From Halichoerus grypus (lineage: Eukaryota; Chordata; Mammalia; Carnivora; Phocidae), in the NCBI RefSeq assembly GCF_964656455.1, contig NC_135723.1:97851283-97915282 (forward strand): DNA of 64,000 nucleotides. Direction: 5' to 3'. A model generated the notes under the pieces. That model saw only the letters and a list, made by a program, of their open reading frames with translations, did no database searches and was not told the DNA's origin. Position numbers and translations under genes: made by a program. This document shows, piece after piece, positions 35,963 through 47,700 of this stretch (the first letter of the stretch is position 1; each line of letters begins with the position of its first letter).

Positions 35963-36360
35963 TGATGTGGAAAAGTTTGGGGTTTGGAGCTGACGGCTAA
36001 GAAAGAATTCTTGAGACATCTTTGGTGCAAAAAGGTGTTTTATTATAGCACGGGGACAGGACCCGTGGGCAGAAAGTGCTGCCCTGGATTGTGAGGAGCG
36101 ACTGATTATACACTACGGAGTTGAGGGCGGTAAAGACAAGAGAAGTTTTTCAAAAGGACTTTCATATGCTAAAGAAGACTCATAGGATCCTGGAGGCCTA
36201 GCTATTGTCAAGCTAGGGTTGTTTTTCCTTCTAGCAAAGCATTAACATAAGACAGTTGGAAGGTTATATTCTGCCTGCCTTAAGTATTTGTCCATGGGCC
36301 GCTGGTTACAAGGAAATTTAATTTTGTCTACATTTCCTTCTGCCTTTGATCCCCACATCA
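35963..36360 (-). mobile_element. ERV LTR, second family, copy 1
   Basis: 398 bp with perfect 8-bp terminal inverted repeats, TGATGTGG and CCACATCA. On the minus strand it carries AATAAA (36043-36038) followed by ACACCTTTTTGCACC, and ends with the conserved AAGAATTCTTTCTTAGCCGTCAGC. It shares this R/U5-like part with the LTR at 37525 but differs in the U3-like part. Confidence 0.85.
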
Positions 36361-37080
36361 GCTTCTACCAGTCCTTGAATATTGGCCCTTCACAGATCAT
36401 TTGTAGGAGGGTCTAGGAGAAATTTTTGGTTCTGTTCCTTGTGAAGGAGTTTTGTGAATAGTCATTAGTCTTTTTAATCTCTAAAATTGGTAGGATCTTT
36501 TCAAAGTGGAGGTAAAAGGTCTTTATAATTTAAGAGATTTTGCTTCCATTCAGGAGACACAAATTCTTTTGCAGTGGGGGGTCTAGGATAATACCTGCAA
36601 AGGACATCTCATAAGAATGCCTGAAGCTGGTATTACCAGTCCCTGGAAGGTAGGAGCAAAGCAAGCCTATAGCCATTCTCAGGTGCTTTAGTTAAATTTA
36701 TTTCCTGGCTTTCAACATTTACAGGAGTAACTGTACACTTTGAACCTAGAGGTGAGGCCCGAGTGTTCCAGGTAAATAAGAGGAAAAGCTGAGTTAAAAC
36801 AGACAAATGAGGTCAGAGTTTAAAGGAAATTTACATTACATATGGGCATTTATTTCGATTTAAATCTAATTTCTGTGATTTTATTTGGTCAAGGGAGTCC
36901 CTAAGACTAGCCATTATACTAATAAGACAGTTGAGAGCTCTTTGTAAAGTTTATTTTTCTTTCAAACATAGTTAATTTAAATGATCAGTCATCTGGCCAT
37001 GGACGAACGAGTAGGTCTAATAGTGACTCAAAACCAGTAAGCCTTAATGGCTTAACCAAAGATGTAAGATGCATCCAAAG
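36361..37080. other. Sequence between two LTRs of one family
   Basis: About 720 bp before the next SINE (1.16 kb between the LTRs in total) with no retroviral protein motif on either strand. It could be leftover internal proviral sequence or host DNA between two solo LTRs. Confidence 0.4.
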
Positions 37081-37091
37081 AGGGTGTAGGT

Positions 37092-37279
37092 TGGGATGCC
37101 TGGGTGGCTCAGTCGGTTAACTGTCTGCCTTTGGCTCAGGTCATGATCCCAGGGTCCTGGGATTGAGCCCCTAATCACATCATGCTCCTTGCTCAGCAGG
37201 GAGCCTGCTTCTCCCTCTGCCTGCTGCTTCCCCTGTTTGTGCTCTCCCTCTCTCTCTCTCTGACCGAAAAAAAAAAAAA
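37092..37279 (+). mobile_element. CAN-SINE (SINEC) between the two LTRs
   Basis: GGGATGCCTGGGTGGCTCAG head, body with CCTAATCACATCATGCTCC and a plain A tail. Target duplication AGGGTGTAGGT/AGGGCATAGGT at 37081-37091 and 37280-37290. Confidence 0.93.
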
Positions 37280-37524
37280 AGGGCATAGGTGGTACACCCC
37301 CATGATCCAGAAGTTTACTCCCAAAATTAGTCTAAGAAAGCAAAGACCTTTGCTGCACAGGCGGTAAGGATGGTGTGGTTAAAATGGTGTCTTTGGTCTC
37401 CCACAAAATTATGAGATGTCTCCAGTCACCAGGAGGCGATAATCCGTGACACTGGTTAGGTGATACTGGAATGGGACTTCCCAGCACTAACAAGCAACAA
37501 ATGTTAAGATGGCAAATGTTCTTA

Positions 37525-38040
37525 TGATGTAGGAAATGTTGGGGTTCACAGCTGACGGCCAAGAAAGAATTCTTGAGACATCTTCAGTGCAAAAAGGTGT
37601 TTTTATTAAAGCACAGGAACAGGGTCTGTGGGCAGAAGGAGCTACAGTGGGGTTGTGACAGGTGACTGATTATATGCTTTCAAGTTGGGAGGGGGTTAGG
37701 GAGATAGCCTAAGTCTCTAAGGAATTTTGGAAGCAAGGTTTCCAGGACCTTGAGGGGCTAGCTATTGTTGGGAAAAGATCACTTATTACAGTCTAATAAA
37801 ATACTAGTCATGAGACCCTTCTGATGTGTATCAGTGGGCCATATGCTTGGAGGATGATTCCTAGCATGTATGTTGGGGGGGGGCGGTGTAGAGTTAAAGG
37901 TAGTTTACAAAAGAATTTTTATATGTTAAAGAAGACACAGGATCCTGTGGGGTCGGAATAATAGTTTCAGGGACTTGGTCAAGAGGCTGTAGACAGTAAG
38001 GAAATTTAATTTTTTTCTTTTGCCTTTGTTTCCTACGTCG
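37525..38040 (-). mobile_element. ERV LTR, second family, copy 2
   Basis: About 516 bp with terminal repeats TGATGTAGG and CCTACGTCG (decayed CA end). AATAAA at 37607-37602 (minus strand), AAGAATTCTTTCTTGGCCGTCAGC at its 3' end. The first 150 bp match copy 1 at roughly 80 per cent by eye, but its U3-like part is about 120 bp longer and differently arranged, with two GGACCTTG.GGGG / GGATCCTGTGGGG-like segments. Confidence 0.85.
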
Positions 38041-39374
38041 TAATTTACTTTGCTAATACTGATCTTCACCCTGAATAATACTTGATCTTATGTTTATGAA
38101 AACATTTGGTTCCACATTTAGAAAGAGATATACTCTGGGTACTTCCAAGTATATTTTCAAATTCATTGCCATTGAAACATCAAATACTTGAGAAAAGCGG
38201 TATTTACAGAGGATAATCTGAACGCAAAGCAATCCATTCATTCCTCTAGATACTCTGAACTATTTCTAGATTAAGCCAGTCAGCAGAGAACCGAATACCT
38301 GCATTGAAAGTCTTGATTACCATTGTAAAATTTTGTTTACTGAATTGTGTTTTGGCATTTTTCCACGGGGCTACATTGAAGGAAACTGTAAGAAACCTCC
38401 TATGAGATTTGTTGTTATCTTCTTATACAGATGTCACAGAACACTTTGTTTATTGTGTAGCATGATTCCTTTTACAAGAGGACTCATTTGAGAAATTTCT
38501 TTCTGGGCTCAGTACCAGGAGTCTTATGCTTCTTTAAGCAGCTAGTTAGATTTTATTTTTACAGACAAGATGAACCTCACACCTGATTGTGTCTCCATCC
38601 GTATAGTATGCCGGGAATCTTAAAGCCAAAGTTTTAGATACAACCCCACAGAAAAATATTGTGGTTTGTCTTTGTCAAAGTAGTATATGGATAAATATTT
38701 TAAATCAAATATTACAAAAAGAATTTCATTTAAATAGCAAAAGTTCCCATCCCAGTATCTTCTCTGGTTCTCTTCTCCCTGTATACTCACATAGCATTTT
38801 GTTCCCATCTCTACTTAGAAATTACCTATTGACTACTGACTTCTTGATAGATCAATTTGTAGTTAGCTAACTTTTCCCGATATCTGGCTTGCTTTTAGAA
38901 ATAATGTCAAATATTTTAAATTATCTCTTTGTTAATTTTGTTGGTTCTAATACTAGTAAGTGGGTTTGCTGTTCTATGGAGCTTTGGAAATGTCTCCTGA
39001 CTCATTACATGAAGGACATGGATTTTATCCGTTGTATCTTTCTTCTACATTCTTTCAGACATTTCCATCTCCAGACTTCTGTCAGTTATGCTCTATTTGA
39101 ACATTGTTAAGCTTGATAACATTGGTTTGTTTTCTTACTTTGTGTATTTATTTCAGATATTGACAAAAAAAACAAAGACAACTGGTAGCATTTATCTATT
39201 TTCATCCTTTTTTATGGCTTGACATGTAGGATGAAGACAAAATTTAGGGAAGTTTGGAGAGAAAAATTAATATAGATGCATAAAATAATGAACTTAAGTT
39301 ATATGGAATATACAGTAGAGATTTCTCTGATGCAATGTAAACTACATGTCTGATGTTATAAACGCGAAGAAAAA
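38041..39374. other. Unique intronic sequence, no gene seen
   Basis: No exon, RNA gene or clear mobile element. Short ORFs on both strands near 38620-39110 overlap each other and show no domain. Confidence 0.5.
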
Positions 39375-39902
39375 GTTTTTAAAAATTTAAGCATGTATCT
39401 ACTTTGTGAGTCAGAAATTCTCCCCCTGTGCATTTTATACAGATGCTCACAGCAGTTTCATTCATAATAGTAAAAAACTGGAAACTGCCCTGGAGTCTCT
39501 TAACAGAAACTGGCTAAATAAACTGTGGTATATTTCTACAATAAAATACTACTCAGCAATAAAAAGAAATAAAACATGGATACATACAAAAGCATGTCAG
39601 AATCTTAATGTTATTCTGAGTGAAAGTGAGTTTGATCACCTTAATAAGAAGTTCAAGAAAAGGCAAAATTAACCTCTTTTGATGGAAATTGGAAAAGTGT
39701 TTCCATTAGGGTTGGGAGTGCTGTTAACTAAGGTGGGTGTTGACTGTGGACACCAACAGAGAGGATTCTGGGTTAATAGAAATGTTTTATATCTTGATGG
39801 GGAGGGGATTGCCTGGGTGAATGCATTTCTCAAAACTGATCAAAGTCTTTACTTAGATCTTTGCAATTTACCTTTGTAAATTATACCTCAATTTAAAAAA
39901 AA
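39375..39902 (+). mobile_element. Old L1 3' end
   Basis: Sense ORF2-end phrases: TTCATTCATAATAGTAAAAAACTGGAAAC, AAACTGTGGTATATTTCTACAATAAAATACTACTCAGCAATAAAAAG, then 3' UTR text (TTTGTAAATTATACCTCAATTT) and an A tail. The short ORF at 39406-39672 retains WYISTIKYYSAIKRN. Diverged, so an older L1 than those at 28.8, 49.4 and 57.1 kb. Confidence 0.9.
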
Positions 39903-42433
39903 AGCCTTATCAGTGCCTACATAGTTTGTAGTTTATCGGGAGACCAACAAGTGATCATATACAATTTTACTATTCAGTGTAATAAGTGCTATGATATAGG
40001 TAAACATAAAATTTCAGAAATGCATGAACATCATGTAACACCTATGTGGCGGTGACATTGTTACGCATTTATCAAAGCTGTCCTGCTTTTGTGTTATATT
40101 TTCTAGTCTCTTCCACACAGAGGTTAAGTAAGGCCAGTAGGAAACATGACCAGTGGAGTATGTGCAGAAGTGATATCCTCTGCTTCTAAATCTGGTCCTA
40201 ACCCCACCTGCATATTCCTCCATACTTTCTCTTTTGTTTCTGTGGTGGTCTTGACAACCAGATGTTGATGATGGGTCTCTGAATGACGAGGTGGAGCCAA
40301 GCCCTCTGCTCCCATCCATTCATACTGAATTGCAGTGTGAGCAAGAAAGAATCGTGTGTTACATTAAACCACTGGAGGGAAGGAGAGAAGGAGTGGAGGA
40401 GGAAAGGAAGAAGGAAGAAAGGAAAGATAAGACAAGAGGGAGAGAGGGAGCCAGTATCTCAGGAATAAACTATGGGAGACAATTAAGCCATCAAAAAGGA
40501 CAGTCTTTTGGGTAGGCTGAGAGCAGTTTAGCACAAAGGATGGTATAGAATACCATCATCATGTGATCTCCATAAGAAATAAAGAGAGAGAAATTAAAGA
40601 ACTAGATTTTAAAACATTTTACCTTATGTTACCTTTGTTTTTCTGAATTATATTATTGTTTTTACACCATGATTCTTAATTAATGGTTCTTCTAGTAAAA
40701 TACTTCTAAACTTTGTTTTAACTTTGGCAAAATGAAAAAGATAAGACCTCTCTAATTGAGTCAAAGGCAGAAATGCCCAGAGAAAATACTACTGCTCACA
40801 TATAAAGAGAATGTTTTGGCATTTGCCACACAACATGTTGCCGTGGTTTTATAATCCAAAAAGAGTATGTTTTTAGCAGAGTTCAAGTGAATTACCTATG
40901 TGAACATCTGATACTTGATGTGGGCGGGTATGTGTTAATTTTCATATTTCTCCTAGCATTTATCCCCTGATTTTGACAGGATTTTTGCATGACCATTTCC
41001 TTTTTTCTGCATGATCTCTGTGACTCCTGGACATTTTACATACTTACAATGATATCCCCGTACCTCTGGGAAAACTCTATTGATTTGCCTAGGGTCTTGA
41101 ATCAGACTAGCATGCTTTTTCTTTTTCTTCTGTAGGATATTCTCAAATGTGGTTTATTTACTATGAATGGTTACTGAACTGGCTTTGGTACATCCAGAAA
41201 TAACAAGAGCTATGAAATGTAAACAGGTGGGAGTTAGGGAATGCTCATTTTTATTCATTCATTTAATCAGGCAGTAAATGGATAACTCATTGAACACCAA
41301 CCATTGTGTAGGTGCATCAGATATAGTGGTGGACCAGAGGTTTGATCACAGACTTCAAAGCTGGCTTAAATACTTCTGAAATAGTCATTAGGTGGATGAT
41401 TAAATACACAATAAAGTAATTTCAATTGAGTGAAGAGAATAAGTACAGGATGTTATGAGGACCCCTGCAGAATACTGGGGGATTGAAGAGTGAGGGTCAG
41501 GGACTATCCTTAACTTCAGGAAGTGCTATCTGAGCTGAGTCTTGCCAGACATGTTTGTACAGCCAGATAAAAATGATGACAAGGAAGTTCAGGTGACAAA
41601 GCCAGATCTGGAGTGTAACAGATGCAGTATTTTATGAAAGTACTTTTTTTCTTCCTGCCTCAGCATGCAGTGTAACCAGGCCTGGAGACTCACATCAAGG
41701 CTGCAAAATGGAAGATCTATTTCTATATTTTGATATAAATTGTTAGCATGGGGAAAATAAAATTTAAAATCCAGCAAGAAATAAAATTATACTTAAAGAA
41801 AAGTGACTATAGTGATCACAGGTTTATGACATCAACTTAAGGAAAAAAATCAATATGTGTTTCTGTTGCAGCAGAGATATTTTATATTTTAAGAAATTAA
41901 GATCTCTCACATTAGGAAATATTCATGTGTTTTTTTTTTCTCACATAATTTCCCACCTAGGAGACTTGTTCGTAGCACTAAGAAATCCTCCTAGGCTCAC
42001 TTACACAATAGCTGTGTGTTTCAGACACACATTTTTTTCAGTCTTAAGCAAAACCTTTGCCCTAAGATGTACATTCTCACTCATTTGCTATAGAAGCTCG
42101 TGATCCCTTATTTTAGGTTTCTTGAAAGGTGAGGTTTTAGTGAGGACCAAATATATTTATTCTCTTCATAAAATACTTCATAAGTTACACTTCAGACCCC
42201 GTAATAGTGAATTTGAGGGAAATGTTAGTTCATGCCTCACACACAGCATACTTCTAAATCCCTATATATTTTCCTCCAGTCTGATAAATTATATGCTTCA
42301 AGGGATGACAAAATGCTTTCCCAAAGTTTATTGGTTTTTAAATGCCAAGTGGCTGAAAAGTTTTTCAGTGATTTTAGAATTTTGCATCCTTTTGGAGTTG
42401 AGGGGAGGATTTATCAATTTGAAAGATTCTCTT
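39903..42433. other. Intronic sequence with a homopurine tract; no gene seen
   Basis: 40373-40451 is almost pure A/G (GGAGGAAAGGAAGAAGGAAG). 41240-41560 resembles a degenerate ancient repeat (GAACACCAACCATTGTGTAGGT ... GAGCTGAGTCTTGCC) that could not be named. No exon found. Confidence 0.45.
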
Positions 42434-42625
42434 AGCCCTAGGGTTGGAAAGCTACAGCCTGTGGGCTAACTCTGGCCTCTGTTCTTCTAAAGTCTGTGAG
42501 CTGTGATGGTTTTTACATTTTTCAAGTGTTGTTAAAATAAAAAGGATATGGAACTGAGAGGTATGCGGCCTGCTAAGCGTAATATAGTAACTGTTTGGTA
42601 TTTTACAGAAAAGGTGTGCCTTTCC
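42434..42625 (-). mobile_element. Non-autonomous hAT-type DNA transposon relic
   Basis: Starts TAGGGTTGGAAAGCTACAGCCTGTGGGCTAA and ends GTATTTTACAGAAAAGGTGTGCC. These are the degenerate inverted ends of the widespread mammalian element whose consensus ends resemble CAGGGGTCGGCAAACT. No transposase. Orientation is by convention and uncertain. Confidence 0.65.
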
Positions 42626-42778
42626 TGTGTTAGGCCATCTGAACTCTTGTTTCAGCTAGAATAAATGTTTAGTGCCACATGGTGGGAGATTTTTAGTTAT
42701 TAAAACTTTAGCGATATTTAGATTATAAAATTGGCATTCTGAGTAATTCACAATTTGTTTTTAAAAATTCTGACTCTT

Positions 42779-42963
42779 GGGACACCTGGTGGCTTAGTTG
42801 GTTAAGCATCTGCCTTCGGCTCAGGTCACGATCCCGGGGTCCTGGGATCGAGTCCTGCGTTGGGCTTCTTGCTCAGTGGGGAGCCGGCTTCTCCCTCTGC
42901 CTGCCGCTCCCCCTGCTTGTGCTCTCTGTCGGTCTCTCTCTCTGACAAATAAATAAATCATAA
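42779..42963 (+). mobile_element. CAN-SINE (SINEC)
   Basis: GGGACACCTGGTGGCTTAG head, GATCCCGGGGTCCTGGGATCG, CT-rich body, ACAAATAAATAAATC tail. 16-bp target duplication with one mismatch (AAAAATTCTGACTCTT at 42763-42778; 42964-42979). Confidence 0.96.
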
Positions 42964-42989
42964 AAAAATTCTAACTCTTTGCTGTAGTT

Positions 42990-43160
42990 TATTTTATTTT
43001 TAAGTTTTTCTTTTAATTCCAGTTAACACAGTGTTATATTAGTTTCAGGTGTTGTACAATATAGTGATTCAGTAATTCTGTAGGCCTCAGGGTGCTCATC
43101 ATGACCATTGCCCTCCTTAATCCCCATCACCTGTTTCACCCCTGCCCCCACCACCTCTGC
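42990..43160 (-). mobile_element. L1 3'-UTR fragment, reverse
   Basis: TTTTAATTCCAGTTAACACAGTG, TTAGTTTCAGGTGTTGTACAATATAGTGATTCA and CCTCCTTAATCCCCATCACC match the complement of the carnivore L1 3' UTR also seen at 28.8 and 57.1 kb. Severely 5'-truncated. Confidence 0.88.
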
Positions 43161-45229
43161 TATAAAGTTTAGTAATTTATAGGGCATTTACTCTCAAGTA
43201 GCCGCACAGGTTTCAAGTTATATTGCCCTTAGCTTTACTAAACTTAAAGCCTTCTGAGTTACATAAATGCTATATGTTAGTTACAAATAAACAAATAAAA
43301 ACAAACAAAAACCCAAAACCCTATCCTTCTAAGCATATATACAAGTCACAGCCAGTAGAGGAGATTTAATAGCAATGACAAATAATTCACAAGCTCCTAT
43401 GATTGATTTTTCAGTCTTAACAATGATGAATTTGTCGGTTTTCATGTATCCACAAAACATGTATTATTGTGTGACATTTTTCGAAATGAAGGTTGAATTT
43501 TAAAGTCTATTGTTTCAAGAAAGATTTAAATTCATTTTAATTTTTCAATTTTTCATGCAGATTTCCAGTTCTTCAAGGTTTTGTAAATATCAGCTGAATG
43601 TTTTACCTTGTTTATTCTTTCTTTTCACATCTATCTGAAAAACCACAATTGGACGTCAAAGAGTCAAATTATGTGAAAAGAAAAGCTTCTTTTCGAGACC
43701 GATAGCAGTGTACTCATTGCTACTAATGTAAGATATGCACTGGAGCAGACCAGCCTTTCTTTCCTTTTAGTAAACAATGTCATTCAAACTTTTTAATTAT
43801 TTCTATTAAAAGCTGCAGAGGAGCTTTTGCTAATGACCAAAATGGGAGCATGTTTTGGGGAAAATGTGTAAGAAAAGAAAATACTAATTTTGTCAAAGTT
43901 TGTGGAAATAAAATTGAAGAGAGAAATAAGAGTGTGTAGGCAAATATGCTGTATAATAAATGAGCCAGAAATCAAATGTACATCCAGAATGTGGTATGAT
44001 AAGAATTATCAAACTTTAAATTTGATATTCAAATATGCAGTATCAAATATCAAAAATAAAATGTGTTGTGCCTGAAAAGAAAATCCTTTATTCCCAACTG
44101 AAAATTTTATTCTCAAACAAAAGTCAGTGTGGGGATGCCTGCCAAGCTTGTTACTTTGCCCAGCTTGCCCTTCCTAAGCTGTTTGACATCCAGTAAGTTC
44201 TCTGAGACTGTTTCCTGATTTGAAAAAAGCTCATCCCTACCAAACTTGAGAGTTTTTATGAGGCACAAACAATACAGCATGTACTAGGACTCTTTAAATA
44301 ATAAAATTATATATAAATATTAGATGTTGTTTTTATTAGATCAGTGGTTACACCTCTTTCTGTATTTAAGTTTTCCAAATACTGCTGTGTAAAAGGAGAC
44401 ATTTCACGTATATTTATGCCTTTATATTCAAGGCAGTGATTGGTAACACCTACGCTCTTCTTTTGAAATGTTTTAAACTTCAGTTAAAATAATGTCTTAA
44501 ATCTCTGTATGCTTGGAAATGAAAAGTACAAAACACACAATTTATTGATGCTGTGAACACTGAAGAAAATTCCATATGACATGCATTTGTTCATAAATAA
44601 TACATGTGCCCTCTCTGCGAAGCTCAACTTCAATAAAACACAACTACTTTAAACATCTCAAAATCTCGATGTGACCTTTCAGTGTGATGGTGAAATCTCA
44701 AATGCAATGTATCTAAATCTTCACTAATTATCTTTCCATTCAGATATCTTTGTGTTTGTATGTATTTATTCAGTTGCTTAAAAAAATCAGAAAAAATGAG
44801 GAAACAAGGCAAATAATCAAAAAGCCCAGAGGTTTTCTTCAGCATGTTCTGCATTTAGATGCTGGAATCATGTTTCTGCAGATGTGCCTACTTTGTCTTT
44901 TTCTGACATCCATCACTTTACAATAGCAGAATGACCAGCAGGAGCTTAGTGGAAGGAGAGCCTCGTTCCCAGTAGTTCTGGGTTCTGTTTTGTTTTCTGT
45001 CCTCACATGTGGTGCATTTGGGATCCAGGCTGTAGTAAATTTCCGTGTCTCTTCTCTTCCGGACTCACCTCTGCACCACTCTTCTTCACTTCTCCCTGCA
45101 GCACCCCACCCCTCGGGAATACTGGTCACCAGATCATTCTACCCAATACGATTCTGTAATTTACGTTATGCTGTTGTCTTCTGTTTTCCTAGGAACTTCA
45201 CTGTATACAGGGAGGGGGTGTTAGGGGCC
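43161..45229. other. Intronic sequence with a MIR relic; no gene seen
   Basis: 44130-44290 looks like reverse MIR (GAGACTGTTTCCTGATTTGAAAAAAGC). 43560-43780 and 44560-44960 are repeat-free with mixed composition and could be conserved elements, but nothing in the single sequence proves it. Confidence 0.4.
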
Positions 45230-45710
45230 CTGGTCTTAACAATGGTAAGATGTGTAATTTTTTTGCTTAAAACTCTCCAATGGATTTCCTTCTGGTACAC
45301 TTAAAATGAAATCTACAACATGGTCATGGTTTACAGGCCCTCTGTCCTCCATCTCTCCAACATCTTCTACCCTGTTCTTCCTTTCTTCACTATGTTCCAA
45401 AAGCACCGGCTTCCTTACTATCCCCAAACACGCAAAGTATGCTCAGTATGTGTATACTATATATGTAATTTAATATGTAACAACATATACATATTATGTA
45501 ATATGGTGTCAGTAATATATATACACACATATATTCATTAAATATTTATTATTTATTAGCTGCCCCACTATGTACTTTAATACATAAATGCCATGAAAAC
45601 TGAAACTCTGTATTGTTTACTCCTGTAACCCCAGTGATTTGAACAATATATTGTGCATAGAGGCTCTTAGCTATTTCCCCAGTGAATGAATGTATGAATG
45701 AATTATTCCA
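45230..45710 (+). repeat. L2 (LINE2) 3' relic
   Basis: AAAACTCTCCAATGGATTTCCTTCTGG, AAAATGAAATCTACAACATGGTCATGGTTTACAGGCCCTC, CACTATGTTCCAAAAGCACCGGC and, after an AT-rich microsatellite-like stretch (45450-45560), CTGTAACCCCAGTGATTTGAA with AGTGAATGAATG follow the L2 consensus order. Confidence 0.8.
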
Positions 45711-46889
45711 GCACAAGTGCTAAAGTTAAGTCTCATTACGTTAGGTGCCTACCCCTGGGGCTATAGTGTGGCATCTTCCTCTCTTGATTCTGGTGGGTTA
45801 AGAGTGGACAGTGGGTAACATTTTAAAGAAAGTGTAGATGCTGTTAGAGAAACAGAAGAGGTTTACTCAGGAGGGGAAGAATACATACTTACCATTTTAT
45901 CCCTCTTTTTTCTGTCATTAATGCCTAGATGTTAATACCTTGGAATAGGTTAGTTTATATCTTTTCTCCTGTTCCCTTCTTTCAAAATGTTATTAATTTT
46001 TCTTTTGAAATATCGTATCCATCTTTCATTTTTCTTATTTCCCCTCACTACTACATTGGCATTGACCCTTAAATTCCTTGTTGCTAGTCTTTTTGCCCCC
46101 AATACAATCTTCCACCACCCACGATCTCCTGAATGTGGCTCTAATTGTCATTTCTTTTAGAAAATGCATGCTAGATTCTTTTGTCCAAAATTAGACAGAA
46201 CTTGCTAAAACAACCATGATTTTCCAATATGCACACTTCCTTTCAGTCAGACTTATATCTTCTAATACCTAATTTTGAATATAAAAAATGTTCATGTTTT
46301 TAGAGAGTCCACAATATTAGATCTAAAATGGATTGTGCAAATAAGTTAGCCAAGCCTTTTTTTGGAGAAAGACATGGGGAGAAAGAATGAAAAAAAAAAA
46401 AAAATGAGACCTAGAGAAGTACCTCTTCAGAACAAAATTTCAGCATAACTACATCTAGGCCCTGGGTGTCTTAAGCCCTAGACCTGAGTTCCTTCTCTGT
46501 GCCAGGAATAACCTGTTCTCTGCTGTGTCCTCCTCCATTTATCTCTATCTCCATCTCGCAGACACCGTTATGCCCTCCTGTCCAGCTGAAGTCTGTTTCT
46601 TTTTTCTGATTGCATAGTTTTCATAGAGCTCCAAGTATTACTGAAATTATTACCTGTATCATGCACTTTTGTAGTTTCTTTTAATATTGCATTTTGCATG
46701 TTTTTCATATTATTTTAGGCCTGTGCTAATGTGACTTATGAGAAACACATTTTTTTGTCTTTGTCCATCATTCCTGGCACACAGCTCCTCAAATCCTTGC
46801 AGTTTCCTAAGTGATAAGTGCAATAAAGATGAAATGGGTATTTTTTTTGTTGTTATTCATAATAAGCTCCTTTGAACCACACCAGAATT

Positions 46890-47275
46890 TATGCTTGAGG
46901 TGATTTTTGGAAAGCCCCTAGATAATCGCAAAAAGGGGGGGCTGGTTAGCAGTGGAACCATCCTGATCTCTGGAGAGTTTAATCATCAATGGCCAATGAT
47001 TTAATGATTTTGCTTGCATAATGAGACCTCCATAAAAATATCTGAAGTTGAGGTTGGGAGGTATTTTGGGCTGGTGAATATGTAGAGGACCTGGGGAGGT
47101 GGCACCCCCGGAGAAGGTGTGGAAACCCTTCCTGCATACCTTGCTCTGTGCATCTCTTTGGTCTGGCCATTGCTGAGTTGTATCCTTTTATGATAAACCA
47201 GTAATCTAGTAAGTAAACTGGTTTTCTGAGTTCTGTGAGCCATTCTAGCAAATGATCAGACTTGAGAATGGGGTC
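46890..47275 (+). mobile_element. Old eutherian ERV LTR, 5' part
   Basis: Ordered LTR phrases: GGCCAATGATTTAATGATTTTGC, AATGAGACCTCCATAAAAATATCTG, CATACCTTGCTCTGTGCATCTCTT, a TTTTATGATAAACCAGTAATCTAG poly(A) region and GTGAGCCATTCTAGCAAATG. Interrupted by an L1 fragment and continuing at 47462. The family name is uncertain. Antisense ORFs here are chance. Confidence 0.7.
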
Positions 47276-47290
47276 ATGGGAACCTATTTT

Positions 47291-47461
47291 ATTTTTTTAT
47301 TTTTTTCTTTCTTTTTTTATTGTTATGTTAATCCCCATACATTACATCATTAGTTTTAGGTGTAGTGTTCCATGATTCATTGTTTGTGCATAACACCCAG
47401 TGCTCCATGCAGAACGTGCCCTCCTCAATACCCATCACCAGGCTAACCCATCCTCCCACCC
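47291..47461 (-). mobile_element. L1 3' end, very short, inserted in the LTR
   Basis: T-rich start, then ATTGTTATGTTAATCCCCATACATTACATCATTAGTTTTAGGTGTAGTG and CCCTCCTCAATACCCATCACCAG: the complement of the youngest carnivore L1 3' UTR, matching the one ending at 50420. About 170 bp. Perfect 15-bp target duplication ATGGGAACCTATTTT at 47276-47290 and 47462-47476. Confidence 0.95.
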
Positions 47462-47700
47462 ATGGGAACCTATTTTTAGCTGGTCTGCCAGAAGCAGAAG
47501 GGACAAATTAGACTTGAGATCAGCATCTGAAGTGGGGCGGTCTTGTGCGACCCCTCCCCTGACCTGTGGGATCTGACTCTCTCTCCATGTAGATCGTGTC
47601 AGAGTTGAGGTAAATTATGGGACCTCCAACTAGTGTCCACAGAGAATCAGAGGGTTTCTTGATGTGTGGGAAAACTCACGTATCTGGTGTCAGAGTGAAG
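47462..47700 (+). mobile_element. Old eutherian ERV LTR, 3' part
   Basis: Continues the LTR after the L1: TAGCTGGTCTGCCAGAAGCAGAAGG, GTGGGGCGGTCTTGTGCGACC, CTGTGGGATCTGACTCT and a terminal ATCTGGTGTCAGAGTG. Together the two halves make an LTR of roughly 620 bp. Confidence 0.68.

Noticed and set aside
45230..45710. Overlapping ORFs on both strands at 44839-45541
   Set aside because: The region is mostly an L2 relic and flanking intron; the ORFs lack any domain and disagree in frame and strand.
46979..47251. 90- and 80-codon antisense ORFs
   Set aside because: They lie within an old ERV LTR and have no recognised protein features.
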